Source: Nitrospirota bacterium
GTDB taxonomy: Bacteria; Nitrospirota; Nitrospiria; Nitrospirales; Nitrospiraceae
DNA length: 6,987 nt
Assembly: GCA_020028595.1 (NCBI GenBank)
Contig: JAIBHQ010000044.1
Location: 1-6,987, forward strand
Direction: 5' to 3'
The number at the start of each line of letters is the position of its first letter. The stretch's first letter is position 1. The notes under the pieces are model-generated. The model did not search any database. It was given only the letters and a program-made list of their open reading frames with translations, and was not told the origin of the DNA. Position numbers and translations under genes: made by a program. This document shows, piece after piece, positions 6,322 to 6,987 of this stretch.

Positions 6322-6918
6322 CTATAACCCTTTGGTTGAGCTTTGATGCCAAAAACTCACGAGGTAGCGTTGTCCTGAATACAGGGCCAGTGCCAGGGCC
6401 ACGTAGAGCAGCCCTGTTCCGACTTCGTGCGGATGCCAGGAGACAGGCAGGCTGCCGTCCTCGAGCAGCAGGAGCACGATCGCGACGACCTGGACCACCA
6501 TCTTGTATTTCCCGGTCGTCTCGGCTTCAAGAATGATTCCCTGGGCGGCCGAGATGGCGCGCACGCCGGTGACGGCGACTTCACGCGCGATGATCAGGAT
6601 GGCCACAATGGCTGCCACACGATCGAATTGCACGAGCAAAATCAGACCGGATAACACGAGCAATTTGTCGGCGATGGGGTCCAGCAAGCGGCCAAGCCGG
6701 GTGATTTGCGAATGGCGGCGCGCGAGATACCCGTCCAGGAGATCCGTCACCGCGGCCACCACAAACACGACCGCGGCAGCCAATGAGCGGTCCGGTGTCG
6801 GATCGGAAAAGAGTACGACAAAGACCGGGATCAACAGAATCCTGACGACGGTCAGGAAATTCGGAAGATTGAGATTTGCGATCAAGTCCGATTGCTTGAG
6901 CGTGTCCGTCGTACGCAT
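6322..6918 (-). CDS. pgsA: CDP-diacylglycerol-glycerol-3-phosphate 3-phosphatidyltransferase
   Basis: A 198-residue membrane enzyme of the CDP-alcohol phosphatidyltransferase family. It joins CDP-diacylglycerol and glycerol 3-phosphate to form phosphatidylglycerol phosphate, the committed step to phosphatidylglycerol and cardiolipin. The family signature D-x2-D-G-x2-A-R-x8-G-x3-D-x3-D is complete at residues 59-84 (D59, D62, G63, A66, R67, G76, D80, D84). The opening NLPNFLTVVRILLIPVFVVL (17-36) is typical of PgsA rather than of phosphatidylserine or cardiolipin synthases of the same fold. Hydrophobic helices follow near 45-60, 86-98, 102-114, 140-153 and 168-182. The ATG has a good Shine-Dalgarno (AGGAGAG, 6926-6932, 7-9 bases away). 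The frame stays open upstream to the window edge but contains no other start codon there. It heads the visible operon; any operon promoter probably lies right of the window. Confidence 0.95.
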   Translation of the reverse strand: MRTTDTLKQSDLIANLNLPNFLTVVRILLIPVFVVLFSDPTPDRSLAAAVVFVVAAVTDLLDGYLARRHSQITRLGRLLDPIADKLLVLSGLILLVQFDRVAAIVAILIIAREVAVTGVRAISAAQGIILEAETTGKYKMVVQVVAIVLLLLEDGSLPVSWHPHEVGTGLLYVALALALYSGQRYLVSFWHQSSTKGL

Positions 6919-6950
6919 GCTGGCACTCTCCTGCCCTCGGGCGCGAGCGG

Positions 6951-6986
6951 TTAGACCACGCCGCTTTTCAAAAGGTCGTGCAAGTG
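6951..6986 (-). CDS. Possible last codons of an upstream gene
   Basis: On the - strand, one frame enters from the right edge and reads HLHDLLKSGVV before a TAA stop at 6951-6953, leaving 32 bases before the pgsA ATG. The spacing and residue pattern are consistent with the C-terminus of an upstream operon member, but 11 codons are too few to identify a product. The other two frames either stop earlier or run into pgsA without a start codon. Confidence 0.35.
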   Translation of the reverse strand, partial: HLHDLLKSGVV

Positions 6987-6987
6987 A

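Noticed and set aside
6919..6987. A promoter for the pgsA operon in the right-edge spacer
   Set aside because: TTGCAC (- strand, near 6983-6978) resembles a -35, but no acceptable -10 lies at 16-18 bases, and the stretch may be the end of an upstream gene.

Overview
This window holds seven protein-coding genes on a GC-rich, densely packed chromosomal segment, plus the possible last codons of an eighth gene at the right edge. No mobile element, CRISPR array, tRNA or rRNA was seen. The gene set (RadC, YqgE/AlgH, an EF-G paralogue, an HtrA protease, PlsY, PgsA) and the protein style suggest a chromosomal housekeeping region of a Gram-negative-type bacterium. Overall resemblance points to a Nitrospira-like (Nitrospirota) organism, but that is an impression from the proteins, not a proof; a deltaproteobacterial relative is possible.

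Left half, + strand (1-3660): the 3' part of radC, whose start lies left of the window; a YqgE/AlgH-family gene with an N-terminal signal-peptide-like extension; and a 699-residue EF-G-like gene. A hairpin with a short T run closes radC, and a promoter-like extended -10 element follows immediately, so yqgE and the EF-G-like gene probably form their own two-gene unit. They are separated by 54 bases that can fold into a hairpin.

Right half, - strand (3666-6953): pgsA, plsY, a coiled-coil/RCK_C (TrkA-C) gene and an htrA/degQ-type protease gene, transcribed right to left. They are packed as an operon: pgsA and plsY abut with no spacer, 17 bases separate plsY from the RCK_C gene, and the RCK_C and htrA genes overlap by 4 bases (ATGA). 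PlsY makes lysophosphatidate from glycerol 3-phosphate, and PgsA uses glycerol 3-phosphate to make phosphatidylglycerol phosphate, so the first two genes serve membrane phospholipid synthesis. The last two look like a cytosolic ligand-binding protein and a periplasmic quality-control protease, giving the operon an envelope theme. The two halves converge, with only 5 bases between the EF-G-like and htrA stop codons.

The most interesting item is the EF-G paralogue. The P-loop lysine is threonine, the NKxD lysine is glutamate and the DTPGH histidine is alanine, yet the ribosome-facing domains, including the domain IV tip, look intact. This suggests a translation factor with lost or altered GTP use. 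The apparently exported YqgE and the RCK_C-HtrA pair are the next most interesting.
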